The notes under the pieces were generated by a model. The model searched no databases. It was not told where the DNA came from and saw nothing but the letters and a program-made list of their open reading frames with translations. Position numbers and translations under genes: made by a program. A DNA stretch of 37,241 bases from a virus: IMG/VR virus record IMGVR_UViG_3300005529_000072, positions 1-37,241 of that record. One strand, 5' to 3'. Positions 13,126 to 20,718 of this stretch are shown piece by piece. Positions within the stretch are counted from its first letter, which is position 1. Each line of letters opens with the position of its first letter.

Positions 13126-14531
13126 CCCAGGACCTCCGCATCCGCATTCGCACCCAACCAAGCAATCTTCGTGAGCGCGGTCGTACACACCCGCAAGACA
13201 GTCTGCCGGCCCACTCCTAACCGCCGCCATTGTGCCCGGGCGAGGCGTTTGCCGAGTTTCCCCAAGGTCTGAAAGCGCCGATAGCCGAAACTCTCTCCCC
13301 CGTCATGGGAGACCTCGAGCCACACCTGAGGGATGGCATCGGGATCGATGATATTCCCCACGCCCATCTCTGCGACGAGCTCGAGGCGATCGAGTCTTAC
13401 CCGATGACGTTCGGAATCGGGCAGCATCCAGGCGCGCTCGCGATAGATCACATCCCCATCATCCGAGAATGCATCAAGATCAAAGGCATAGAGCTTGCCG
13501 TTCTCGAAATCCCCGACGATATGCTGACCGTTGAAGAAGGCATAACAGTTCGCCCGGTGACGATGCAGTTTCCCATCCGCGCCCAACCACGCCCGGCGGT
13601 GCCACAATTGGGTGGCGACGTCATACACCCAGGTCTCATCCGCAGTCGGAAAGGTGAACACGATGAACGTATGCCCTTCCTGCTGATAGGCAAAGGCGAT
13701 GCAGTCATCCACCCGCGGAAAATCCTCGAAGGTGTGCTCGATCGGGTGGGTGGAGACTCGTAAAGGCCGATAGGCATTGGTGCGAATCACATTCGCATTG
13801 CCCTGTCGGTCCTGCGTGAGCCACCACACCGAGTCATCCGCCCGCGTGACGGAAAACCGTGCGGCACAGCCGGTCTCCAGCATGCCCCCCGGAATGCGTT
13901 CAAAGGGAAACAACGCATTGCCGGTATCGGACCAGATCTCCGCCACGAACTTGCACAGCAGCCACACTTCGCGGTGATCACAGACCAGAGAGATCAGCTG
14001 ATCCGGCGCTCCTTCGGCGGAGGCGAAGTCCAAAGGGTCCACGCTGGTGAGATCTTCGAGTGCGGTGATCCCAAAGCGCGCTCCGCCATCGGTAAAGAGC
14101 ACGGTGCCATCTTGTTCGGTGACAATGGCGTTGATCGGCTGATCCGGGTCGGAAACTGCTTTTAGCAAGCTCGTGAGCGTGCAGAAGTGCCAGCCGTCCT
14201 GATGCGAGAACAGCACTTGCGTGCCGTTGTCCGTGATGGAGACGGGACCGGAGTAGTTCGGGATATCCCCGATCTTGAAGGCGCTGAAGTTCTGGTCGAT
14301 GCGATAGACCGCAGAACCCGAGACGGCAAAAAGTAGGCCCTGCACTTCCCGCAACCCGCGCACCTCTCCGGTGGCGAGTTGCGCCTTGCGCACCAAGCCC
14401 GGAGTCCCTAAGAGTGCCCCCTCCTCCCCGGTGCCGGATTCATTGCTTTCCAGGTACAGATTGACGCAGGTCTGGGCAGAGACGGGTTTGGCGCGGGATT
14501 CGTAGAACCCCCCGAGGAAGGAGGTTTTCAC
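13122..14531 (-). CDS. P22 gp10-like tail accessory / packaged DNA stabilisation protein
   Basis: The 469-residue protein starts with the family hallmark GGFYESRAKPVSAQTCVNLY and LLGTPGL. It then shows repeated beta-blade segments (LREVQGLLFAVSGSAVYRID, ITDNGTQVLFSHQDGWHF), matching P22 gp10, a tail hub protein that plugs the portal and prevents DNA leakage after packaging. P22 gp10 has a similar length, about 470 residues. The gene follows the gp4-like adaptor by ATGA, the P22 order being 4-10. Confidence 0.88.
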   Translation of the reverse strand: MKTSFLGGFYESRAKPVSAQTCVNLYLESNESGTGEEGALLGTPGLVRKAQLATGEVRGLREVQGLLFAVSGSAVYRIDQNFSAFKIGDIPNYSGPVSITDNGTQVLFSHQDGWHFCTLTSLLKAVSDPDQPINAIVTEQDGTVLFTDGGARFGITALEDLTSVDPLDFASAEGAPDQLISLVCDHREVWLLCKFVAEIWSDTGNALFPFERIPGGMLETGCAARFSVTRADDSVWWLTQDRQGNANVIRTNAYRPLRVSTHPIEHTFEDFPRVDDCIAFAYQQEGHTFIVFTFPTADETWVYDVATQLWHRRAWLGADGKLHRHRANCYAFFNGQHIVGDFENGKLYAFDLDAFSDDGDVIYRERAWMLPDSERHRVRLDRLELVAEMGVGNIIDPDAIPQVWLEVSHDGGESFGYRRFQTLGKLGKRLARAQWRRLGVGRQTVLRVCTTALTKIAWLGANADAEVLG

Positions 14532-15148
14532 CCAATCCTCGTCTGCAGCTTGCTCCCCCGCGTCCCCCGGCGGCGTTCGGTCTCATTCACCGACTGGGCA
14601 ATGGTGAGATAGCGCTCTTTCCACTCCGGTAGGCGCGACTGTTCCCCGATGTAGGGAGCGGATTCCGCCAAGGCGGCATACAGGAACAGATCCGGCCAGC
14701 GGGTAAAGAACGCGTTCAACCCCGTGGAGATATCGGGGAAGCGCTTGATGTACTGCCCCGAGACCACCGTTCCATCCGGTTGGGAAGGCCAGAAGATGAG
14801 ATTGTCGCCCTGAAGCGAATACCGTTTGGGATGATGAAAGCTCTGGCTCTGTTTCTGGATCAGGGTCTGGATCAGCTCATACGGACAGTAGGTGAGGGCA
14901 GGCCAGGTCGGCAGAAACACGCTCTTGAGCTCGAGGCAATCGGTCGGCAGTGGGGCGACATTCAACGCAATGGTGGCGGTGAAGGAGGTGTCCTGGGTGG
15001 AGCTGCGCACATCCCGATACAAGCGCTGTTCGCCCGCGCCCACGATCAGATCCAGCACGTTCACCGAAATGCTCGACTGGCTGATGTCATCCCCGTCGAT
15101 GACGGTCAGGAGCGCGGTGCGAAAGGCCGGATAGTTAGCGAATTTCAC
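14528..15148 (-). CDS. P22 gp4-like tail accessory / head-tail adaptor protein
   Basis: The 206-residue protein contains the pattern of phage adaptor proteins: helical start (LLTVIDGDDI), EQRLYRDVRSSTQDTSF and LPTDCLELKSVFL near the middle, LIFWPSQPDGTVVSGQYIKR, then a helical end (LFLYAALAESAPYIGEQSRL, YLTIAQSVNETERRR). These proteins form the first ring below the portal. It lies directly before the gp10-like gene, as in P22. It overlaps the GT8-like gene by 14 nt. There is no sign of the lysozyme activity reported for P22 gp4. Confidence 0.82.
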   Translation of the reverse strand: MKFANYPAFRTALLTVIDGDDISQSSISVNVLDLIVGAGEQRLYRDVRSSTQDTSFTATIALNVAPLPTDCLELKSVFLPTWPALTYCPYELIQTLIQKQSQSFHHPKRYSLQGDNLIFWPSQPDGTVVSGQYIKRFPDISTGLNAFFTRWPDLFLYAALAESAPYIGEQSRLPEWKERYLTIAQSVNETERRRGTRGSKLQTRIG

Positions 15149-15878
15149 AGCGACTCTCGGCCCGTAAGGTCAGATGCGAGGCTTTCTCCCCCGCACACCC
15201 CAGGGCATTCAAGAGGGTGCGATGCCAGGGCTCTGCGCCCTCACAGTCGGCGTAGTGAGTCAAACCCGGCACTCCCAAGGTGTAGTGATACACCGCCGCC
15301 TCCTGGGGAGCATATTCCCCGACCAGATGGTTCCACTCCGGCGGCAACGCCCCGACGTGATGGGGGGCTAACCACTGGAAGCGATGCAGAAAGGCCGGGG
15401 CACAACTGCGCACCCATTCCGGGGTCATGCCGCGGTTCCCAAAGTGACTGCAGTTCCAGAGCATGAGCGAGGACCAGTTCTTACGCGGGTAGTCGTTATT
15501 CACACTCTCCATGCTGGAGCCCACGTACTTACGTCGGTGAGTCGTGTGGTAATCGTGCTGCACGACACTCACTGCACGAGTGAGAGTGCCGTTCAAACGC
15601 TGCGCCCACAGGTGGGCTAAATCTCTCTGACAGAGCATGTCCCCATCGGCATAGATCGCCCAGCCGACGAAATCGCACAGAAAGGGCACCAGATACCGCG
15701 AGAGCGTGAAGGCGTTACTCCCATCACTCTCACATCCATAGTCCCCCAGCATCGAGATCGATAACGGCATGAAAGCCACCGGCATCGAGGTGTGCTCGAT
15801 GACCGATTGGCAAAAGACGTGATAGGCCGCGGCTTCCCGGGGGTCGTACCCCACGAAAAGGCGGATCGGATCTTTCAC
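15135..15878 (-). CDS. GT8-like glycosyltransferase (DxD motif)
   Basis: The 247-residue protein starts like nucleotide-sugar transferases (IRLFVGYDPREAAAYHVFCQ), shows SNAFTLSRYLVPFLC and then YADGDMLC with the metal-binding DxD-type motif DGD at residues 78-80. A WNCSHFGNRGMTPEWV segment and a HYTLGVPGLTHY segment follow. This fits glycosyltransferase-like proteins of the GT8 clan, which retain the sugar anomer. The acceptor is unknown; it may be a virion protein or host surface sugar. It sits inside the structural operon with other sugar-related genes. Confidence 0.78.
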   Translation of the reverse strand: MKDPIRLFVGYDPREAAAYHVFCQSVIEHTSMPVAFMPLSISMLGDYGCESDGSNAFTLSRYLVPFLCDFVGWAIYADGDMLCQRDLAHLWAQRLNGTLTRAVSVVQHDYHTTHRRKYVGSSMESVNNDYPRKNWSSLMLWNCSHFGNRGMTPEWVRSCAPAFLHRFQWLAPHHVGALPPEWNHLVGEYAPQEAAVYHYTLGVPGLTHYADCEGAEPWHRTLLNALGCAGEKASHLTLRAESRCEIR

Positions 15879-16450
15879 GCCAAGGTCCCGTTCGGTAACT
15901 CGACAGTCGATTTCGCAAAGGCCACGACCAAAAACCCATTCCCCGTCACGCTGAAGTTCTGCAGGTCAAACCGTGACCACAGTTTCGGCAGCCACCACTG
16001 CATGGGTTCCTGAATCAGATGCGCGTTGCGCCCATCAGGGAGAGTTTTCCCCGCAGGACCGGTAGCCACCGTGGCGACCAGAACCCCTTGCGTCACGCGC
16101 CGCAGATCATCCAGGACTGCCTCGAGATAATCCGGCTCGATGTGCTCCAGGACATCCAGGCAACAGACCAGCTCCGCCGGCACAGGGGGAGCGGCATAGC
16201 GCTCCACCCCCGGGTCGTAACACTGGTAGGTCAGCTTGTGGAGGCTCTTGAGCCCTTTGGCGAGGGAGAGATTCGATCCACAGCCGTAGTCAAGCACATG
16301 GCGTACTTCCATTCGCTCGATGAGCTGATTGATGAGCGGGGCGTATTCCGCCCCCATCACCCCGTAATTGCCCTTCTGATGTAGAGCGGCTTGTTGAGTG
16401 CGGTAGTGTTCGGAGATCAAGCCGCTCGATTTCGTCGGTCCATTGTCCAT
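15875..16450 (-). CDS. SAM-dependent methyltransferase
   Basis: The 191-residue protein has the class I motif I VLDYGCGSN at residues 52-60 and CLDVLEHIEPDYLE at 97-110, the acidic loop and helix that follow SAM binding. The N-terminus EHYRTQQAALHQKGNYG is common in short methyltransferases of phage and bacterial sugar clusters. ATG 16450 is chosen since the family pattern begins there; ATG 16507 is possible. The start lies 161 nt inside the upstream gene. It ends with an ATGA overlap to the GT8-like gene. The likely substrate is a sugar or peptide made by its neighbours. Confidence 0.8.
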   Translation of the reverse strand: MDNGPTKSSGLISEHYRTQQAALHQKGNYGVMGAEYAPLINQLIERMEVRHVLDYGCGSNLSLAKGLKSLHKLTYQCYDPGVERYAAPPVPAELVCCLDVLEHIEPDYLEAVLDDLRRVTQGVLVATVATGPAGKTLPDGRNAHLIQEPMQWWLPKLWSRFDLQNFSVTGNGFLVVAFAKSTVELPNGTLA

Positions 16451-17786
16451 GTGTCTGCCTGACAATGCGTAAAGAGTGATACCAGGGAATCGAATCCCCG
16501 TGGCCATAGCGCCAGGTGGTCGCCTTGGGGAGTAACACCGTCACCGGAATCCCTAAAGCCCCTGCGGTATGCGCCACTGCCGTTTGCATGCACAGGACCT
16601 GATCCAATGCGGCAATCAGGGCGGCGGTATCGTCATAATCCTTGGTCAAGGTCGCCCAGGGGTACTGCACCAACTCAACATCCGGATGTTCCACGTGAAA
16701 CGTGGAAATCTCCGCACTCGCATCCTTGTATTGCAGGCATACCCAGTGCGCCTCGATGCTTCGGAATACCGGCAGGAGTTGGTTCAGGCTCAACTGCCGA
16801 TAGCGCGCATTCGTATGCGCTACCCCGCCCGACCAGGCAATGCCGATCACCGGTTTCCCCAAGGAGGCAAAGCGCTCGCGCCACATCGTGGTACGAATCG
16901 GGCACGGGGTCAGATACGGCGTGCCGGGGAAGTCGCTTTCGCGGTTCCGGTAAAACTGGCCCAACTGCGAAAGTGGAATAGAGGCATCAAAGAGACGATC
17001 GGCTTTATCCCACAGCCGTCCCGAAACACCGGTCTCTCGACGCGTCCCGTAGACCTTCGCTTGCGGGAATGAGCGCTGAAATAGATTCGCCAGTCTCGGG
17101 TCGCAGTCGAGGATGACTTTCACATCCCGCAGGGCATCGGGGAGGACGGAGGCGAAGGAGATCGCATCCCCTAATCCTTGGTCCTCGTAGACCACCACGG
17201 TCTTGCCGGCTTTCCCGTTCCACTGCGGCTCGCCGTTATAGACGACCTTGGGACACCAATCCCCGCCGACCACTTCCCGATAGTTCTTCCACCCCTCGCG
17301 CCATTCGCGGCGGGCGAGCTGGCAGATCCCTAAGTTCGCCGTGGCGCTCTTGCGTCCGCCGGGGGAGAGTTTCAAGCACTCCCGCACGCAGCGCTCGCCC
17401 TCATCGAAATCCCCGTTATCGATGTGCAGCGCCGAGAGATTGAGCCAGATGCAGGCTTTGTGCTTGTCATCCGTGGCGTAGCGGATGGCTTGCTCGTACG
17501 CGTTCTGAGCCACTTCTGGAAGCCAGAGGATTTGCGCGGCGCCCCCGAGGTTGAGCCACAGCGCGGCATTGTTCGGGACTTCCCGGATGGCCGCCAGCGC
17601 ATAGTGATACGCCGGAACGCCCATGCCTAAGCGGCGTAAGGCATAGCTCCCGAGACACAGCCCGTCGATATCGTGCGGGTCTTTCTCCAGCCGGCGATTG
17701 GCATACGCCAGGGCTTCTTTGAGTCGGCCGGCTTCCGCCTGGGTCGTGACCTCCTGGAACTCGGCCTGTTCCTCGAAGGACATCAT
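16290..17786 (-). CDS. TPR-repeat protein fused to GT9-like glycosyltransferase domain
   Basis: The 498-residue protein has TPR-like helical pairs in residues 10-150 (LKEALAYANRRLEKDPHDID, AALWLNLGGAAQILWLPEVA, ACIWLNLSALHIDNGDFDEG). A GT9-type, ADP-heptose-transferase-like domain follows at 195-445: VVYEDQGLGDAISFASVLP, VIGIAWSGGVAHTNARYRQL, and DDTAALIAALDQVLCMQTAV then HTAGALGIPV. Such fusions transfer sugars in the cytoplasm. The last 50 residues (from about 446) are low-complexity and overlap the methyltransferase gene out of frame, suggesting a lost stop. ATG 17786 overlaps the upstream stop (ATGA); ATG 17783 is equally possible. Confidence 0.8.
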   Translation of the reverse strand: MMSFEEQAEFQEVTTQAEAGRLKEALAYANRRLEKDPHDIDGLCLGSYALRRLGMGVPAYHYALAAIREVPNNAALWLNLGGAAQILWLPEVAQNAYEQAIRYATDDKHKACIWLNLSALHIDNGDFDEGERCVRECLKLSPGGRKSATANLGICQLARREWREGWKNYREVVGGDWCPKVVYNGEPQWNGKAGKTVVVYEDQGLGDAISFASVLPDALRDVKVILDCDPRLANLFQRSFPQAKVYGTRRETGVSGRLWDKADRLFDASIPLSQLGQFYRNRESDFPGTPYLTPCPIRTTMWRERFASLGKPVIGIAWSGGVAHTNARYRQLSLNQLLPVFRSIEAHWVCLQYKDASAEISTFHVEHPDVELVQYPWATLTKDYDDTAALIAALDQVLCMQTAVAHTAGALGIPVTVLLPKATTWRYGHGDSIPWYHSLRIVRQTHGQWTDEIERLDLRTLPHSTSRSTSEGQLRGDGGGIRPAHQSAHRANGSTPCA

Positions 17787-18133
17787 GTGAAGAATTGTTT
17801 GCCTTTGCCGAACTCCTTCCCCGTGGTGCATTTCAAGTGGGGATAGTTCGCGTTGATCTCCTCGTACATGCGCTGCTGATGATCCCGATTGAAGACATCA
17901 ATCCCTTTGGCGCGCATCTGCAGAATCACGATCGTCGGCAGCTTGGCGTAGAGCCACCACCCCTCCCGGATACCTTCGCGGTTCAAGCCGGCTTCATTCG
18001 CCACCGCTTTGGTCCAATCGAGCACCGGCTCGCAATCGGCGGTGCGGATCAGGGTGTACTGCTGGTCGGTGTCGTTCCAGACCCCACGGGTCTGGATGCC
18101 GGTAACGGGGTCGTATTCCAGGAAGTCAGACAT
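17783..18133 (-). CDS. Conserved-type 116-residue phage protein of the head operon
   Basis: MSDFLEYDPVTGIQTRGVWND at the start, a central LIRTADCEPVLDWTKAV and a C-terminal FNRDHQQRMYEEINANYPHL followed by FGKGKQFF match a protein widespread downstream of capsid genes in podoviruses; its role is not known. The length is as usual for the group. ATG 18133 has GGTGAG upstream and lies 85 nt inside the preceding gene. It sits as the only non-sugar gene within the glycosylation module. Confidence 0.72.
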   Translation of the reverse strand: MSDFLEYDPVTGIQTRGVWNDTDQQYTLIRTADCEPVLDWTKAVANEAGLNREGIREGWWLYAKLPTIVILQMRAKGIDVFNRDHQQRMYEEINANYPHLKCTTGKEFGKGKQFFT

Positions 18134-18540
18134 CGGATCTCACCCAACGCCATCAGCTGGCGGTGTTCGGCTTCCCAATCGTGGGGAGCGTTATCGGGCA
18201 TGGGCCCGTTGAATTTCGGGGACTGCAGATCCCCCATGAGGCGGTCATAGCCAATCACCCACAGGACATCCGGCTTCAGATTCGCCATCGCGAGTTTCGC
18301 AGCCGCCAGACCGTGGGAGTCCTTCCAGCCATTGCGCCGCAAGGGGATGTAGGGCCAGCACGTGACCCCTTTCGGACACTGCGAGGGCTTGCAGACCAGA
18401 AAATCCGTCCGGGTGCCCCAATGGGAAGGATCGCCGCGATAGCCGCTTTTCAAGCGCACCACGGTGAACTCATCGATGAGCGCACCCAGACCGGAAAAGA
18501 TCGAGGGGCCATGCCCTACCAGCACGACCCCCCGAGTCAT
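18049..18540 (-). CDS. Sialyltransferase-like (GT29-like) protein
   Basis: The 163-residue protein opens with VVLVGHGPSIFSGLGALIDE followed by FTVVRLKSG and a GTRTDFLVC segment. This resembles the GNGPS...G..ID-...VVR...G.RTD pattern of GT29 sialyltransferase-like proteins. The central DVLWVIGYDRLMGD fits a second strand-loop element. It is only about half the size of a full enzyme, so activity is doubtful. The last 28 residues overlap the next gene out of phase and look like read-through of a lost stop. It forms ATG/stop coupling with the capsid gene at 18540. Confidence 0.6.
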   Translation of the reverse strand: MTRGVVLVGHGPSIFSGLGALIDEFTVVRLKSGYRGDPSHWGTRTDFLVCKPSQCPKGVTCWPYIPLRRNGWKDSHGLAAAKLAMANLKPDVLWVIGYDRLMGDLQSPKFNGPMPDNAPHDWEAEHRQLMALGEIRCLTSWNTTPLPASRPVGSGTTPTSSTP

Positions 18541-19556
18541 TACGACAGTCCCACCACCTTGGCCGAGGACTGGTAATTACGCGCTACCAGAGTGGCCTCC
18601 GTGATGATCTGGTACTTCGTGCCATCGCCCGTTCGGGCGAGCTGCCGGGCCATCGGACGCCGCAGGAAAGCGATCGCCCAGTAATTCGGGTCCAGACACA
18701 GCACGATTCCGGTCCGCATGTAGCGATGCAGGATGACCGTGTGGCGTCCGAAGTCCGACACATAGACATTCGCCGCCCCGATGATGGGGGCCTGGGTAGA
18801 GGCATCGACGTCCACAAAGCGCGTCGCGATGGAGGTGAAGCCATCGATGGTCGCTTTCTGGCTCGCGGTCGTCACAATCACACTCGGATCGCCACCGTTG
18901 CTCCACGCGCCCTGGAGGGCGTAGTTGAGGAAGGTGGAGGTGAGTGCAGCGGTGGCCGACTGGTCCGTGGGCGCCGTGGTCGGGAAACCCCCCGTGGTCG
19001 AGGGCGTTGTGGCATTGGTGCCCGCCGTGGGAACCACTGCACTAGAGGCCGTGATAGTCGTGCCCACTGCGGCATTGTTGAGATAGCCTGCGATCCAGGT
19101 CTCAATGCCCGCCATGGAGCGGCCCGTAGTGGCACCACCCGAAGAAGCCGGCTGGTTGGTCGTGATGGCCTTTTCCATGTCGCGCTTCAGTTCGCGCATC
19201 TTGACCATCGCGCCGCGAGCGACTTCCGAGCCGCGGCCGGCTTTCTTCACCGCTTCCAGGGTGTCGGAGACGAGGAACGTCTTCGACAGGATCTGGCAAT
19301 AGTTCCCCATGCGGGACGGAGGAGTGAGCGAGGAGAAGGTCGCATCATCGCCTTCCACCTGAATATTGGTGGCTGGCGTGGCAAGTGTCTGCGTCAACCA
19401 CTCATGCGCGGTGGACTCGGCCGTGATTTTGTCGAAGTTGCTGACCGCCCAGGTGTCTTCCGGGAACAAGTCCCAAATGACATCCTCGAGGTCTTCCCGA
19501 ATACCACCGCCGGAGCTGACGCCGAAGGTGGAGCTGGTACCTGAAAGAACCGTCAT
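18540..19556 (-). CDS. Major capsid protein (DUF5309 / SU10-like group)
   Basis: The 338-residue protein follows the scaffold gene and starts with GIREDLEDVIWDLFPEDTWA and VSNFDKITAESTAHEWLT. It then has NYCQILSKTFLVSDTLEAVK and MRELKRDMEKAIT, the pattern of DUF5309-type HK97-fold capsids. A Thr/Ala/Pro-rich loop of about 50 residues (175-225) is an insertion likely exposed on the shell. The C-terminus includes VYVSDFGRHTVILHRYMR and LDPNYWAIAFLRRPMARQL. Many copies would form the icosahedral head. Confidence 0.86.
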   Translation of the reverse strand: MTVLSGTSSTFGVSSGGGIREDLEDVIWDLFPEDTWAVSNFDKITAESTAHEWLTQTLATPATNIQVEGDDATFSSLTPPSRMGNYCQILSKTFLVSDTLEAVKKAGRGSEVARGAMVKMRELKRDMEKAITTNQPASSGGATTGRSMAGIETWIAGYLNNAAVGTTITASSAVVPTAGTNATTPSTTGGFPTTAPTDQSATAALTSTFLNYALQGAWSNGGDPSVIVTTASQKATIDGFTSIATRFVDVDASTQAPIIGAANVYVSDFGRHTVILHRYMRTGIVLCLDPNYWAIAFLRRPMARQLARTGDGTKYQIITEATLVARNYQSSAKVVGLS

Positions 19557-19560
19557 GTCG

Positions 19561-20436
19561 TTACCTTTGAGGAGTGAAAATCCCCTCCAAGCGCTGCTCG
19601 ATCACACTCGCCTTCTGGGCCGAGGTGCGCGCGCTGTTCAGGGCTTTACGAAAGTTGAGTTTGGCGGCCGTCTCCGCAGGCATGCGGTTCTCGGACGCAC
19701 CGGGTTTCAAGACCTTTTGCGGGGCTTCCACCGGTTTCGCTTGGGATTTGACGCGCTCGAACTGCGCGGCCTTCCACAGCACCCGATAGGAGCGCGGATC
19801 AAGCAGGACGTTATCGATTTCCGCCTCACTGAGACCTTCCGACTGCGCATACGTGCGCACGGTCTTTTCGGTCTCCTCAGTGAATCCCGGAATCGACTTC
19901 GAGGCTTGTTCGCGCGATTTCCCGCGCAGATCCTTGAGTTTGCTCTGCACTTCGTCCATGAACTTCGTGCGTTTCTCGGCAATCGCCTCTTTGAGCTTTT
20001 GCCGGCGTTCCTTCACGTTATCCAGCTCCAGGCGCTGGCGCATGATCTGATCGGTGGTCATGTTGGCCCAGTCCAGACGGCCGGCCTGTTCCAGATACGC
20101 CTCGATCAAGGCAATCTCCCGCTGTTCCCCGGAAGTGGATTCGGCAAAGGCCGCCTCCAGCTGACGGGTCTGCGTGAGCTCGCGCAGGTGATCCACCGAG
20201 CGGCGTTGATCGGCCAGCTCTTGGGTCTTCTGGGTGTAGTCCTGGTTCTTCATGAAGGCATCTTTGAGCTTCACGGGAACCTGGTACTTCTCCCCATCCC
20301 ATTCGAGTTCGGCGAGGTCGGCGGCGGGCCGGGCAGTGACTTCAGGGTCTTGCTGGACGGCGCCCAGGCCAAACTTGCTCGCGATCTTCTCTTGCACCGA
20401 CTGCTGGGAGGCTTGGTCGGCTACTTCATCGGTCAT
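19561..20436 (-). CDS. Scaffolding protein
   Basis: The 291-residue, strongly helical, Glu/Lys/Gln-rich protein sits between portal and capsid genes. It shows a common scaffold start (ELEWDGEKYQVPVKLKDAF, then DYTQKTQELADQRR), long coiled-coil stretches (RQRLELDNVKERRQKLKEAI), and a basic C-terminus (residues 240-291) of the sort that contacts coat protein. It would direct shell assembly and then leave. It is separated from the capsid start by 4 nt. Confidence 0.82.
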   Translation of the reverse strand: MTDEVADQASQQSVQEKIASKFGLGAVQQDPEVTARPAADLAELEWDGEKYQVPVKLKDAFMKNQDYTQKTQELADQRRSVDHLRELTQTRQLEAAFAESTSGEQREIALIEAYLEQAGRLDWANMTTDQIMRQRLELDNVKERRQKLKEAIAEKRTKFMDEVQSKLKDLRGKSREQASKSIPGFTEETEKTVRTYAQSEGLSEAEIDNVLLDPRSYRVLWKAAQFERVKSQAKPVEAPQKVLKPGASENRMPAETAAKLNFRKALNSARTSAQKASVIEQRLEGIFTPQR

Positions 20437-20439
20437 GGA

Positions 20440-20718
20440 TCACCTGTAGAAAAAACGTAAGGGGTTTTTCTTGCGCTGTTCGTCCTGTTCCAGGCGGAAA
20501 CCGGCGACCTTGCCGTTGCCGATCACCGCGACGAGGTTCAAGCGCACATCACGCAGGAGTCGAAGACACTTGCGCAGCTCATCGGCCTCTTGCGCCGCAT
20601 TCAGCGGGCACTTCTCGAGGCGATCGATAATGGCGGTCCGCACCGATTCAAACGCCTCGGTAAAAACCGGGGATTCCAAGATCGCGGCAGCTTTTTGGGC
20701 GCGCTCGAGAGCGTTCAT
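20440..20718 (-). CDS. Small helical protein between portal and scaffold
   Basis: The 92-residue product is helical and charged, with an Ala-rich start (LERAQKAAAILESPVFTEAF) and a central ADELRKCLRLLRDVRLNLVA. It matches a group of short proteins often encoded directly after P22-like portals; the role is unknown. ATG 20718 overlaps the portal stop (ATGA). The C-terminus is basic (EQRKKNPLRFFYR). Confidence 0.65.
   Translation of the reverse strand: MNALERAQKAAAILESPVFTEAFESVRTAIIDRLEKCPLNAAQEADELRKCLRLLRDVRLNLVAVIGNGKVAGFRLEQDEQRKKNPLRFFYR

Noticed and set aside
19366-20460. Plus-strand open frame of 364 codons opposite scaffold and capsid genes
   Set aside because: Antisense to scaffold, with no independent gap or ribosome site.
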